A stretch of DNA of 64,000 nucleotides from Myxococcus guangdongensis (GCF_024198255.1 NZ_JAJVKW010000012.1:124001-188000); one strand, 5' to 3'; shown: positions 24,681 to 33,782, numbered from the stretch's first letter. A program made the numbers and translations. Notes: generated by a model from the letters alone, not told the origin.

Positions 24681-24703
24681 CAATCGTTCCCGGCATGGTG
24701 CGT

Positions 24704-24732
24704 AGCCCGGCATGAGGGGCCCCTGCCGGGCT
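24704..24732 (+). terminator. hairpin after the kinase gene
   Basis: AGCCCGGCA pairs with TGCCGGGCT (9 bp), with the palindrome GGGGCCCC inside the loop. It lies 24 nt after the stop codon and upstream of the GIN-domain gene. Confidence 0.55.
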
Positions 24733-24755
24733 CCACGGCCCTTTGGGAGCACGCC

Positions 24756-25457
24756 ATGAAGACCGCCCGGATGTCCCTGCTCGTCCCCTTGATGATGTTC
24801 GCCGGAACCGCCGCCGCCGGGGACGCGCAGACGCGGGACGTCTCCGACTTCCACAGCATCGAGGTGGGCCACGGCATCAAGGCCGAGCTCAAGGTGGGCC
24901 CCAAGTCCGTCCGCGTCGAGGGCCCCGCGGACCTGCTGTCCCGCCTGGAGCTCGAGGTGGAGGACGGGGAGCTCGCCACGAAGGTGGAGCGCCAGGGCAT
25001 CCGCGACTCGTTCAACGGCGGCAAGATTCGCCTCTTCATCACCGTGCCCCGGCTGGAGGAGGTCACCGTCAGCGGCGGCGGCTCGGTCCAGGGTGAGGTG
25101 GCCACCTCCGAGGACTTCTCCATCGAGGCCAGCGGCGGCGCCTCCATCGACCTGCGGGGTATCGACACGCGGAAGCTGGACCTGGAGGCCAGCGGCGGGG
25201 GCACCGTCGAGCTGAAGGGGCGCGCGCGGCAGCTGGACATCGAGGCCAGCGGCGGGGCCGTGGTCAAGGCGATGAGGCTCGAGGGCCTGAGGAACCTGGA
25301 CGTGGAGGCCAGCGGCGGCGCGCAGGTGGAGGCCGACCCCTCGGAGAGCCTGCAGGTGGAGGCCAGCGGCGGCACCACCGTGAAGTGCGTCTCCCGTCCC
25401 AACCGCACCCAGGTGCAGGCCAGCGGCGGCAGCCGCGTCATCTACTCGAAGGACTGA
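24756..25457 (+). CDS. GIN-domain (DUF2807) exported adhesin-like protein
   Basis: A 233-residue exported protein. The signal peptide ends around TAAAG. The mature chain matches the putative auto-transporter adhesin head (GIN/DUF2807) family: an N-terminal VSDFHSIEVGHGIKAELKVG strand pair, then a right-handed beta-helix with six copies of an (E/Q)ASGG turn between about residues 125 and 228. Rungs alternate short hydrophobic strands with this ASGG turn. The family is envelope-located, and its molecular role is not established. The gene has a hairpin on both sides, so it is probably transcribed alone. Confidence 0.82.
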   Translation: MKTARMSLLVPLMMFAGTAAAGDAQTRDVSDFHSIEVGHGIKAELKVGPKSVRVEGPADLLSRLELEVEDGELATKVERQGIRDSFNGGKIRLFITVPRLEEVTVSGGGSVQGEVATSEDFSIEASGGASIDLRGIDTRKLDLEASGGGTVELKGRARQLDIEASGGAVVKAMRLEGLRNLDVEASGGAQVEADPSESLQVEASGGTTVKCVSRPNRTQVQASGGSRVIYSKD

Positions 25458-25463
25458 GGCGCG

Positions 25464-25479
25464 GCGGGCTTTCGCCCGC
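25464..25479 (+). terminator. short hairpin GCGGGC-TTTC-GCCCGC
   Basis: A 6-bp G+C stem with a 4-nt loop, 7 nt after the stop of the GIN-domain gene and followed by only two T residues. Confidence 0.5.
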
Positions 25480-25603
25480 TTGGGCGCGGCCTCTTCCACC
25501 TGGGTAGGGAAGGACACTCCCACCTGCGGAAGAGGGCCACCTTGCTCCGACGGGGCGGGGCCGATTGGAATGCGGCCTCCCCCACCCCCGGAGAAGCCGC
25601 GCC

Positions 25604-27067
25604 ATGACGGACCCGATTCCTCCTCCTTCCTCGCAGGGCACCTCCGGACGCAAGGCCGCGGTGTGGAGTGGCGTGGGGCTGGTGGTGGCGCTGGCCGCGG
25701 GAGGCGCCCTCTATGTCCGGAGCGCCCGCGCGCCGGGCCACGCGCAGGACGGACACGGGCCGCATGACGGGCACGCGCACCCGGAGGCCGCCGCGCCGAA
25801 GCGCACGCGCGCCGTGAAGCCCACCGCGTCCCAGGAGGTCCTCCGCCACACGGACCGGGCCGCGCGCGCCGCCGCCAGCGGTGACACGAAGAAGGCCCGC
25901 GAGTCGCTCGGCGAGGCGCTGATGCTCGCCCCCAAGTACGCGCCCGCGCTGCTGGTGCACGCGTGTCTGGCGCTGCAGGAGGGCAACGACTCAGAGGCCG
26001 CCGAAGCCCTGGAGCGCCTGGAGGCCGAGGCCCCGGGCAGCACGGAGGTGGCGCTGCTCCAGGCGATGCGTGAGCGACGGCGCGCGCCCGACGCGGGCAC
26101 CTGGCAGCAGGCCTTCCGCGACGCGTGGCTGAAGCTGGGCCGCCCCGACTTCCGTCAGAGTGAGTTGTTGCCGGGCGCCACGCCCCTGCCGCCGGACCCC
26201 GCCCAGGTGGACTGGGAGAAGGCCGCGTGGGCGCGCGCCACGTCCGACGACACCCGGCTGAGGCTGGCCCTGGCCGCGCGCAAGCTGGAGGCGGAGCAGG
26301 CCCTGTTCCTCTTGAACCAGGTGCCCCGGCTGGAGGACCCGGACCTCTACGTGGCGGTGCGGGACGCGCTGCGCGGCGAGGCGCTGCCGGAGTCCGAGTA
26401 CGCGCGGGCGCGCACCGTCTTCCGCGAGAAGCTGGAGGCGCTGGCCCGGGCGCACCCGCGCTCGATGCAGCTCCAGTTGCTGCTGCTGCTGGGTGACACG
26501 GAGTCCGGCAGCGAGCTGACGCCCGTGGAGATCGACGCGCTGGAGAAGCTGGCCACGCTGCCGGCCTGGCGGGAGACGTCCTTCCACGACGGCTACGTGC
26601 GCACGCGCGAGCTGTTGCGCGAGGCGGGGGTGCCCGACGCCAGCGCGATGGCGATGGCGGTGTCCAAGCGGGTGCTGGGGGAGCGGGGCACGTGGATTCT
26701 GCGCACGCGCAACGTGGGCACGCGGGGCTCGCTCCCGCCCGAGGGGTTGAAGCGCCTGGGCCGCATCACCCGGGACATCGGCGCGAGCCTGGTGCGGCAG
26801 ACGACGGTGGTGGAGCGGATGGCGGGCCTCCAGCTGGTGCGCGGCGGGGCGCAGGACCTGGGGGACGACGCGGGCCGGGTGCTGGCCATCAACCAGGTCG
26901 AGGCGCTGGAGCAGGCGATGACCACGTTCAACCAGACGGCGATGGAGCGCTGGCCGGTGGCGGCGTTGACGGAGGAGCTGCTCGTGGAGCTCACCCGCGA
27001 CGAGGTGGGCTATCTGCAGGGCTTCGCGGCGAAGGCGCCCGCGGGCACGGCGAAGGCGAGGCCGTAG
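25604..27067 (+). CDS. membrane-anchored TPR-like protein
   Basis: About 487 residues. A short cytoplasmic N-terminus precedes one transmembrane helix (about 18-40: AAVWSGVGLVVALAAGGALY), followed by a His/Gly-rich stretch (GHAQDGHGPHDGHAHPE) that could bind metal. The next part has TPR-like helical pairs (about 85-170: ARAAASGDTKKARESLGEAL, YAPALLVHACLALQ). The rest is helical and unassigned. The start at 25604 (MTDPIPPPSS) is chosen because earlier in-frame codons read as Arg/Pro noise. It probably is a scaffold in the periplasm. It is bounded by a strong hairpin at 27093-27131. Confidence 0.65.
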   Translation: MTDPIPPPSSQGTSGRKAAVWSGVGLVVALAAGGALYVRSARAPGHAQDGHGPHDGHAHPEAAAPKRTRAVKPTASQEVLRHTDRAARAAASGDTKKARESLGEALMLAPKYAPALLVHACLALQEGNDSEAAEALERLEAEAPGSTEVALLQAMRERRRAPDAGTWQQAFRDAWLKLGRPDFRQSELLPGATPLPPDPAQVDWEKAAWARATSDDTRLRLALAARKLEAEQALFLLNQVPRLEDPDLYVAVRDALRGEALPESEYARARTVFREKLEALARAHPRSMQLQLLLLLGDTESGSELTPVEIDALEKLATLPAWRETSFHDGYVRTRELLREAGVPDASAMAMAVSKRVLGERGTWILRTRNVGTRGSLPPEGLKRLGRITRDIGASLVRQTTVVERMAGLQLVRGGAQDLGDDAGRVLAINQVEALEQAMTTFNQTAMERWPVAALTEELLVELTRDEVGYLQGFAAKAPAGTAKARP

Positions 27068-27660
27068 GCGGCCGCGGGAAGAGACGAGGTGACTCGGGCC
27101 CCAGGGAAATCTCTTCCCCCCGGGGCCCGAGCAGACCCCCCACACTGCAACGGAGCCGCCGCACGCCGGACCTCCAAGGTCGTCCGGGCAACCGCACTCC
27201 TTCCACACCAGCGCCGGAACCCAGGGGGGCATTTCCGGTCAGGCCTCGCGTGGGCAAGGTGGAACACGTCCACGTCTTTCAACGCAACGATGGGGCGAAG
27301 AATATCGGGTACGCGCGGCATGTCCACCCGCAGGGTCGGTGACGCGGGGGGTGCCGTGTCAGGACGGGCGCTGAACGGGCCCTCGTTCACCATCCGTCCG
27401 GGAAAATCGCGCGGAAACCCCAGGTCGGTGATTGACAGCGGGCCCAGAGCTTCTTCGGCCACGCCGACAGCGCGCCGCTGACACCTGATGCGCCGTTCAT
27501 GACGCGCCAGCACGGAGTCACGGTGAAGGCCGCTCGCACCCAGAAGCGTTGTGGAGAAGTTGGGGACGACAACGCCCGTTGTCGGCACTGTCCACGACGT
27601 TGACGGACCTTCGCTTTGAATCCGCTGAATCCCTGACGTTTCCGAGGGTTGCAACGCCGG
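27068..27660. other. gene-free region of about 590 nt
   Basis: It contains the hairpin at 27093-27131. Open frames on either strand (for example 27089-27481 plus) have no start signal or recognisable domain. Nothing else is supported. Confidence 0.4.
27093..27131 (+). terminator. long hairpin after the TPR gene
   Basis: CTCGGGCCCC pairs with GGGGCCCGAG (10 bp). Inside, GGGAA pairs with TTCCC around the loop ATCTC. It lies 26 nt after the stop codon. Confidence 0.65.
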
Positions 27661-28866
27661 GTGGCACTGGCCACGGCGTTGCACTGGGGCGTGGGCATGC
27701 ACGTCGCCTTCTACCTGCTGCTGGTCATCGGATTGTTGGGAGCCTTCGACGTCGTCTACTTCCACCACTGGCGTGGCCGGCTGCATGAGCGCGCCGAGTG
27801 CCAGCGCGAGGTCTTCTGGCACACGGCGCGGCACCTCATCTACGCGCTGCAGTTCCTCTGGGTGCCGCACGTGCGCTTCCAGGGGTGGGCGTTGGGGGCG
27901 CTCGTCGTGCTGTACGCGGTGGATGTCGGGGTCGCCTTCGCGGACGTCTGGGAGGAGAAGGACAGCCGCGCGCCGCAGGGGGGATTGCCTCGGGGCGAGT
28001 ACTTCGCGCACGTGGTGTTGAGCGTGCTGGTGGGGCTGTACCTCATGGCCACGTTCCAGGCGGTGTGGGGGGACCGGCTCTTGCCCTCGGGGGTGCGGTG
28101 GGAGCCCGCCGACGTGCCGGTGGCGCTGCGCGCGCTGATGACGGTGATGGGGGTGACGGCGCTCATCACCTTCACGCGGGACGCGGCCCGGTGGTGGGGG
28201 ATGCGTCGCGCGGCGGCGGTGCCAACGCGCCGACATCCGCTCCAAAGGATTGTCGCGGAGGTGCTCATCCCCGCGCCGGTGGAGGTGGTGTGGGAGCGGA
28301 CGCAGGAGCCCAAGCTGCATGTGGCCTGGGACGTGCGGTTCACGTCCATCCGGTATCTGCCGGAGCAGGACGCTCGGGGGTTCCACGGGATGGACTACCG
28401 GACGCGCCTGGGCTTCGGGCTCGAAATCGTGGGGTGGGGGCGCTACCTGGCGAACACGCCGAACGTGCGCTCAACGTTCGAGTTCGGCTCGGAGGACTGG
28501 CGCAGCCCCATCCTGCGGGGGCGCGGGGTGTGGCTGTATGAGCGGCGCCCCGAGGGGACGTTCTTCAAGACGGTGTTCGACTACCAGACGCGGCACGGGG
28601 TGCTGGGGGAGGTGCTCGATGCGGTGCTCTTCCGTCCCATCATGCGGCTGGGGACGGAGTGGGGGTTCGAGACGCTGCGGCGGTGGTGCGCGGGGGATGA
28701 GCTTGCCACGAAGCGGGGGCGCTCGCGGTGGCGGTTCGCCCTGTTCGTGCTCGCGCGGATGCTGGGCAGGCAGCCTGCGCCAGGCGCGGCGCGAAGCTGG
28801 CTCGGGGGAGGGACGCCGGGCGCGGCGCCGGCTTCGGGGGCGAGGCTCGTGGAGGTGTCGCCGTGA
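27661..28866 (+). CDS. membrane protein with C-terminal SRPBCC-like domain
   Basis: About 401 residues. The first half carries four or so hydrophobic helices (HVAFYLLLVIGLLGAFDVVY; GWALGALVVLYAVDVGVAF; YFAHVVLSVLVGLYLMATFQ; ALRALMTVMGVTALITF). The second half (from about 205) reads as a START/SRPBCC ligand-binding domain: VAEVLIPAPVEVVWERTQ, a glycine-rich middle and a C-terminal helix (IMRLGTEWGFETLRRW). The start codon is uncertain: GTG at 27661, TTG at 27649 or ATG at 27697. Its stop overlaps the GTG of the next gene by 4 nt, so the two are co-translated. Function unknown; a lipid- or polyketide-like ligand is possible. Confidence 0.65.
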   Translation: MALATALHWGVGMHVAFYLLLVIGLLGAFDVVYFHHWRGRLHERAECQREVFWHTARHLIYALQFLWVPHVRFQGWALGALVVLYAVDVGVAFADVWEEKDSRAPQGGLPRGEYFAHVVLSVLVGLYLMATFQAVWGDRLLPSGVRWEPADVPVALRALMTVMGVTALITFTRDAARWWGMRRAAAVPTRRHPLQRIVAEVLIPAPVEVVWERTQEPKLHVAWDVRFTSIRYLPEQDARGFHGMDYRTRLGFGLEIVGWGRYLANTPNVRSTFEFGSEDWRSPILRGRGVWLYERRPEGTFFKTVFDYQTRHGVLGEVLDAVLFRPIMRLGTEWGFETLRRWCAGDELATKRGRSRWRFALFVLARMLGRQPAPGAARSWLGGGTPGAAPASGARLVEVSP

Positions 28867-30314
28867 GCGCGGGGGTCCGGCCACTCCGGTTCGACACGCA
28901 CGAGGCCTTGCTCCAGGCGACCTCATGGGAGGACACGTTCAACGAGGAGGAGCTCGACGAGGCGCGTGACGCGCTCCCCCACGCCTCGCGGGAGGCACTG
29001 CATGGCTTCGTCCTGCGTCAGCGTGCCTGTCGACGCTCGCTCGGGCTGCTCGCGGACTTCTACCGGGTGAATCCGTGCCGCATGGCGCGGGTGCACCTGC
29101 TCGCGGCCAGCGCCGTGACGCTCGGCCGTTTCTGGGGCGTGTCCGAGCCCTTCGCGCGCCTGGGCGCCGCGGTCATGCCGGTGGATGAGACAGGACTGCC
29201 TCGCACACCCCGGTGGACTGCCTATGCGAACGCATGCGCCGAGGGCCTGCCGATGGAGGTGCGTGACGAGCGATGGATTGAAGCCCACATGGTCGACGTC
29301 GCGCGCGGACGCGAGCTCGGTCATGAAGCGGCGTTCATCGAGGAGGCCCGAGCGCATGAGCGCGAGCCTCTGTGGCGCCTTCTCGTCCAGCACGTGGAGA
29401 TGACGCTCGGCGCGCGCTTCTTCGACCAGCATGCGCTGGCGGGCGCGGTGCCCGGTGAGAGCGCCATCGCGCATGGCCTCGCGCTCTCGGTGGTGCGACT
29501 CACGAGCGCGGGCTGGGTGCTCCTGCGCCACTACGCCTGGGCCACGCTGCGCGCGCTGTGCCTGCCGCGTTGGCATCGAGTCCCGGGGCTCGTCGGAGAG
29601 CGCCGCGCGGCGTGGCTGCTGCTCGCCAGCTTCCTCACCGCGTGGACAGCAGCGGGGGTGTATCGGCGGGGTGTGAAGGCGCTGCATCGGGGACAGCGCA
29701 CGAGACCCTCGGACGCCTGGTCCCTGCTCGCGAGCGCGATGGGCCCGGAGGTGTCCCGCGTGGACGAGCGGGTCATCCGCTTCTACGCCAACCCCGGTGC
29801 CTGGAACGTGCGCGCCTCGGTGACGTTCTCCTCGTGCGTCGCGCGGATGTTCGCCTGGGTGGCGACGAGACTGTCAGGCCAGGGCCTCTTCGAGCACGGA
29901 GCACGCACGTTTCCCGGACGCTTCCGGACCTTCCGCCGCGCCGATGGCTCGATGCACTTCGTCCGCGAGCTGTACTGCGATGGAGCGCTGCGCAGCTTCG
30001 ACTCGGACTTCGTCCTGCGAGGCGACGAGCTTCACGAGGTCTTCGTCGAGCATGGCCTGGACCTGGCCCTGGACGTGTCGGTGCTGGAGGACGGCGGCAT
30101 CCGACTGCGTGGCGGCACGCTGAGGTGGCACGGCCTGGTGCTGCCACCCGTGGGACGCGGCGTGGAGTTCCGCATCCTCCCCTCGAAAGAAGACCCCAGG
30201 CGCGTGGACATCATCGGCACCTTCCGCTGGAGCACCTCCTCGCGCGCGCCCCTGGGCTGCATCCGCTACGAGGCGTGGCTCCCCGACGAGGCTCAGTGGT
30301 CCGCGCCCTCGTGA
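28863..30314 (+). CDS. hypothetical protein with DUF4166-like C-terminus
   Basis: About 483 residues from the GTG at 28863, which overlaps the upstream stop (GTGA). The N-terminal 270 residues are helical, with a hydrophobic stretch around LLLASFLTAWTAAGVY. The C-terminal 190 residues (RFYANPGAWNVRASVTF ... FPGRFRTFRRADGSMHFVREL ... GGTLRWHGLVLPP) resemble the DUF4166 beta-rich domain, often seen beside saccharopine-dehydrogenase-like proteins. The resemblance is by pattern only. It forms a coupled pair with the SRPBCC membrane protein and overlaps the convergent lipoprotein gene by 22 nt at the 3' end. Confidence 0.55.
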   Translation: MSAGVRPLRFDTHEALLQATSWEDTFNEEELDEARDALPHASREALHGFVLRQRACRRSLGLLADFYRVNPCRMARVHLLAASAVTLGRFWGVSEPFARLGAAVMPVDETGLPRTPRWTAYANACAEGLPMEVRDERWIEAHMVDVARGRELGHEAAFIEEARAHEREPLWRLLVQHVEMTLGARFFDQHALAGAVPGESAIAHGLALSVVRLTSAGWVLLRHYAWATLRALCLPRWHRVPGLVGERRAAWLLLASFLTAWTAAGVYRRGVKALHRGQRTRPSDAWSLLASAMGPEVSRVDERVIRFYANPGAWNVRASVTFSSCVARMFAWVATRLSGQGLFEHGARTFPGRFRTFRRADGSMHFVRELYCDGALRSFDSDFVLRGDELHEVFVEHGLDLALDVSVLEDGGIRLRGGTLRWHGLVLPPVGRGVEFRILPSKEDPRRVDIIGTFRWSTSSRAPLGCIRYEAWLPDEAQWSAPS

Positions 30315-32482
30315 TGGTCGTGTCCCGGACCCCCGAACGTCCCGGGCCACGGCTCGTTCGCGGGCAGCAACCCCGGCATCGGGAAGCGCTGGAAGCGCCC
30401 CTGGCTCGAAGCGAACGGCGGGTCGCACTCGCCGCAACTCTCGGCCCCATCCATCATCAGCAACGCACCCGGCGCCAGCTCAAACAACTGGGGCATCGTG
30501 CGCGCCTCGTAGTCCAACCTGCACTGGAAGGCCTCGCTGCCATCGGAGACCCGCACCCCCACGAGCAGCTGCGCGTTGTCCCTGTCCGTCGCCGTGGTGA
30601 GCACCAGCGTCCTGGGTGGCAGCCCTCGCGTCTCCGGCCACGTCGCCAGCCGCAGCTCCTTCGTCGTGAGCGACTGTCCCGAGCGCAGCGAGTATGTCCA
30701 AGCATCACCCAGTGACGGCAACGCGAAGCCCTGGAGCTGTGTGACGACGGGCGGGGGGCTTGCGTCGCCGACATTCACCGTCGTGCCCGGCGCGCTCGGC
30801 ACCAGTCGCTCACGCGTGGCCACCACGCGGCCGAAGACCTGCGGAAGCGTCGCCGCCACCGATCCATCCGCCGTGCGCAACGCCTGCCCGCCCCACTCCG
30901 GGAAGAGCAGCCCGTTCACCACCGCCAGCTCCCCGGAGCGCTGCCCCAACGACTTGCGCCAGCGCGGCACCCCGTCCGACGAGAACGCCATCATCAACGA
31001 GGGCGCGCCCGCCCGCAGCGGCGCCCCCACGTTCAGCGTCTGCGCGAAGGACACATACAAGTCCCCCGCCGCATCGGACACCACGCCGAACGGGTGCGGG
31101 TGGTTGCACTCGGACAACAGCGGGTCCGTGAGCTCCTGCGCGGACACCATCTGTCCGAACGCATCGAGCACCACCAGGAAGTACATGCGGCACAACGTCT
31201 CGCGCCGCTCCCCCGCCGGATACGCCTCGAAGAGCGCCGCCAGCCGGTCCGGCGCCATCACCGCCAGCCGCGCCAGGAACAGCGTCTCCGTGCGCTGACG
31301 GATGTCCGGCCGCGCGTCGCCCAACGTGAACGTCCACCGAGGCACCCCTGTGTATCGCTCCATCAGCGACACCGTGCCGTCCCGGGGCAGGTCCATGCAC
31401 AGCAGCCGGTCGTTCCACAGCATGCAGCGCCGGGCCTCGTCGCGGCTCAAATGGGGCACCGGCGCCGCCGCGTCCAGCAGCGCCGACTCGTAGAAGCCCG
31501 ACAGCGTCACGTCCCCCTCGGGGCCCACCAGCAGGTCATGCAGGTCGCGCGGGTACGCCGCCGCGTCGAGGCTCCAGTCCGGCGCCAGCGCCACCGCCGC
31601 GGGGCGCTCGCACACGGGCCCGCGACAACGGCCCTCCGCCTGACACGGACTGGCCGACGCGCAGACGAAGCCATCCGGCAAATCCCTCCGCGCACACGCG
31701 CCCTCGACGCACACGTCCGCCGCGTCGCAGCCGCGCTCCGTCCCGCAGAAGGTGCCATCTGGCGCATCCGCCAGGCCACACCCGAGCTTCGAATCACACG
31801 TGCCCACCTGGCACGGCCCACCCCCGGGACACGGCGGCGCCGGCACCGAGCGGCACCCATCCAACGCATGACACGCATCCGTGGTGCACGCATTGCCGTC
31901 GTCGCACGGCCGCTCCTGCCCTCGGCACCGCCCCTGCTGACAGGTGGCCATGGTGAGGCACGCGCTGCCCGGGCTGCACGCGGTGCCGTCCGGCGACACC
32001 GTCTCCACGCAGCGCTCGCTGACGGGGTCGAACACCGAGGACGCACACACCACCGCGACACACACGGGCGTCGACCGCGCCTCGCCCACGAGCACCAGCT
32101 CCACGCGCCCTCCATCCGACGCGGTGCCCACCAGCCGCGACTCGAACGTGCCGATGGCGCTGGGATTGAAGCGCACCCGCACGGGCACCTCCTCCACCCC
32201 CACGCGCGAGGGCAGCCCATCCAGCAGCGAGAACGGCGCCTCCACCGCGGTCCACGTCACATCCAGCGGCGCGCGCCCCGCGTTGAGCACGCGCACCTCC
32301 GCCTCACGCGTGCCCCCCGGATAGGCGAAGGGGAAGTCGAGCCGTTCGAGCGACAACCGCAGCCGCCCCTGCGCGCCCACCAGCGACGGGTCCTCGCGGC
32401 AGGCGATGAGCCCCGTGCCCAACACCACCGCCATCACGATGACGGCCCACCCCGCCCCGCCTGTGCTCGTCGCGCGCGCCAT
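30293..32482 (-). CDS. large lipoprotein with ASH-type domain and cysteine-rich repeats
   Basis: About 729 residues. A lipoprotein signal with lipobox GLIAC is followed by an immunoglobulin-like ASH/HYDIN-type domain (about 45-135: LSLERLDFPFAYPGGTREAE, VRVRFNPSAIGTFESRL). A cysteine-rich segment (about 140-290) repeats CxxGxCxxxxxPDG-like units, as in PCDDGNACTTDACHALDGC. The C-terminal 420 residues look like a beta-propeller-type fold (LHDLLVGPEGDVTLSGFY; SDAAGDLYVSF). This architecture is common among myxobacterial surface lipoproteins of unknown function. The ATG at 32482 gives a proper signal peptide. It is convergent with the preceding gene. Confidence 0.75.
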   Translation of the reverse strand: MARATSTGGAGWAVIVMAVVLGTGLIACREDPSLVGAQGRLRLSLERLDFPFAYPGGTREAEVRVLNAGRAPLDVTWTAVEAPFSLLDGLPSRVGVEEVPVRVRFNPSAIGTFESRLVGTASDGGRVELVLVGEARSTPVCVAVVCASSVFDPVSERCVETVSPDGTACSPGSACLTMATCQQGRCRGQERPCDDGNACTTDACHALDGCRSVPAPPCPGGGPCQVGTCDSKLGCGLADAPDGTFCGTERGCDAADVCVEGACARRDLPDGFVCASASPCQAEGRCRGPVCERPAAVALAPDWSLDAAAYPRDLHDLLVGPEGDVTLSGFYESALLDAAAPVPHLSRDEARRCMLWNDRLLCMDLPRDGTVSLMERYTGVPRWTFTLGDARPDIRQRTETLFLARLAVMAPDRLAALFEAYPAGERRETLCRMYFLVVLDAFGQMVSAQELTDPLLSECNHPHPFGVVSDAAGDLYVSFAQTLNVGAPLRAGAPSLMMAFSSDGVPRWRKSLGQRSGELAVVNGLLFPEWGGQALRTADGSVAATLPQVFGRVVATRERLVPSAPGTTVNVGDASPPPVVTQLQGFALPSLGDAWTYSLRSGQSLTTKELRLATWPETRGLPPRTLVLTTATDRDNAQLLVGVRVSDGSEAFQCRLDYEARTMPQLFELAPGALLMMDGAESCGECDPPFASSQGRFQRFPMPGLLPANEPWPGTFGGPGHDHHEGADH

Positions 32483-32930
32483 GGGTGCCTCCCGGACTCC
32501 AGCCCTCCGCGTATAGCCCCGGGCTTCCCACGATGCGAGGGGTGAGCACCTCGCGCCTGTCCGCCATCGCCTCTCACGCACCCCGCTCGTTTCGGCTGCT
32601 GAACGCTCGCGTCACGGTCTGCTCACGCCACCACGTGGCGACCCGAGTGCCATGCGTGACGACTTCCGGGACCTCTGCAGGGACATCGCGCCGAGCACCG
32701 CTCGACCTCCGCGCGCGCCGCGCCACCAGCGCCCCGAAGTCGCAATCTCGTGGCAGAGCTGAACGTCGGACGGAATCCTCATCCACTCGGGTAATGGAAG
32801 CGGGTGGAGGCATGGAAGGCGTGCCTTGCCACAGACACTTCAGATTGCGTCCACCAACACCCTGTCATTTTTTCAGACGGTCGCTCCGGACCCACTCCAA
32901 CCGCGCGGAATGGTTGGATCCAGGAAAGGT
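32483..32930. other. gene-free region of about 450 nt
   Basis: No supported gene. It includes an ATTTTTTC run near 32867, rare in this sequence, upstream of the small gene at 32931. Short frames on both strands lack start signals. Confidence 0.35.
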
Positions 32931-33245
32931 ATGGTTCTCGCAATCGGCGCGGGGATGACTTCCGTCGCCGACACGGGCTCTGCGTCCTCCCAGGCCTTCA
33001 CCGTGCTCATCCCACGCAGCCTGCAAGGCACCGTGGACGGGCTGACGCCGAAGACGCGGCAGGCCCTGCTGTCGGAGCTCTTCCGCATGGCCACGCTGGC
33101 GCACCAGGAGCGCGGCCTGCTGCCCGCGTCGGAGCCGTATGCGTTGAACCTGGACTTCGACGAGTGCCACGTCACCGTGGAGATGGACCCCTCCCGCGCC
33201 CGGCTGACCCTGGCCGGACTTTCCCGGGCTCGAGCGCTGGGCTGA
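32931..33245 (+). CDS. small hypothetical protein
   Basis: About 104 residues: a short N-terminal tail, then FTVLIPRSLQGTVDGLTPKT, a helix (RQALLSELFRMATLAHQER) and a C-terminal beta pair (ALNLDFDECHVTVEMDPSRARLTLAGL). It is compact and soluble, and the family is not recognised. AGGA lies 5 nt before the ATG at 32931; 32910 and 32955 are other possible starts. It lies 21 nt upstream of another small gene, and together they form the last genes before the putative origin region. Confidence 0.55.
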   Translation: MVLAIGAGMTSVADTGSASSQAFTVLIPRSLQGTVDGLTPKTRQALLSELFRMATLAHQERGLLPASEPYALNLDFDECHVTVEMDPSRARLTLAGLSRARALG

Positions 33246-33266
33246 GCCCGGCGATGCGTGGAAGCA

Positions 33267-33563
33267 ATGTCTCGACGGGCCGGCTACGAAGAATCCTGGG
33301 ACCTGACCTATCTGGTGGAGCAGCTGCGCGAGCTCATCGGCCGCGACCTGCAACTGGATGACGCGCTCGGCGAGGAGCTGGAGGACACCCTCGCGCGCCT
33401 CGTGCTGCGCAACCAGCGGCTGCGCATGCTCCAGCGGATGGTGAACGCGGAGCGCTCGGCCGAGGACCTGGAGATTCTCCGCAATGCCCTGGAGCACACG
33501 GACCGTGAACTGCTCACGGCCCTGCCCGGCCTCCTCGAGCGTCTGCGCACCGCGCTGACCTGA
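33267..33563 (+). CDS. small helical hypothetical protein
   Basis: About 98 residues, almost entirely charged amphipathic helix (YLVEQLRELIGRDLQLDDAL; LVLRNQRLRMLQRMVNAERS), probably a coiled coil or helical hairpin. No signal peptide or cysteines. TGGAAG lies 6 nt before the ATG. It is probably co-transcribed with 32931-33245, and a long hairpin begins at its stop codon. Family not recognised. Confidence 0.58.
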   Translation: MSRRAGYEESWDLTYLVEQLRELIGRDLQLDDALGEELEDTLARLVLRNQRLRMLQRMVNAERSAEDLEILRNALEHTDRELLTALPGLLERLRTALT

Positions 33564-33621
33564 GCTTCCGAGGCCGAAGGCCCCAGCGCCTCCTGGCGCC
33601 CTGTTCCAGCCCCGGAAGCTC
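33562..33621 (+). terminator. long inverted repeat at the end of the small-gene pair
   Basis: GAGCTTCCG (33562-33570) pairs with CGGAAGCTC (33613-33621), and the inner GGCC-GAA-GGCC can form its own small stem. It overlaps the stop codon of the 33267 gene and would insulate the region to the right from read-through. Confidence 0.5.
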
Positions 33622-33782
33622 CCGGTGTGCCCGCGAAGGCGCCGCGCGCGCCCCAGGGCCCTCCACGGCCGCCTGGCGATGCCCCGCTGGCACCTGCCCG
33701 CGTGGGCTTCTCGTTCCCACGTGCCTGGATGCCCGGGTGCCGTCGCGTGCCCGGATGCCAGGGTGTTACAGCCGTGTGGCGC

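Noticed and set aside
25126..25440. Regular GAGGCCAGCGGCGG units as a CRISPR-like array
   Set aside because: They are in frame, encode the ASGG turns of a beta-helix and have no unique spacers of constant length.
22227..25523. 1098-codon minus-strand open frame opposite the kinase and GIN-domain genes
   Set aside because: No recognisable motif and low-complexity Arg/Gly/His composition; shadow of the plus-strand genes.
27010..28386. 458-codon minus-strand open frame across the TPR/SRPBCC junction
   Set aside because: Lacks a start signal and domains, and overlaps two better-supported plus-strand genes.
33721..33770. Repeated GGATGCC/GGTGCC units as iterons
   Set aside because: Spacing is irregular and copies are imperfect; more likely chance repetition in intergenic DNA.
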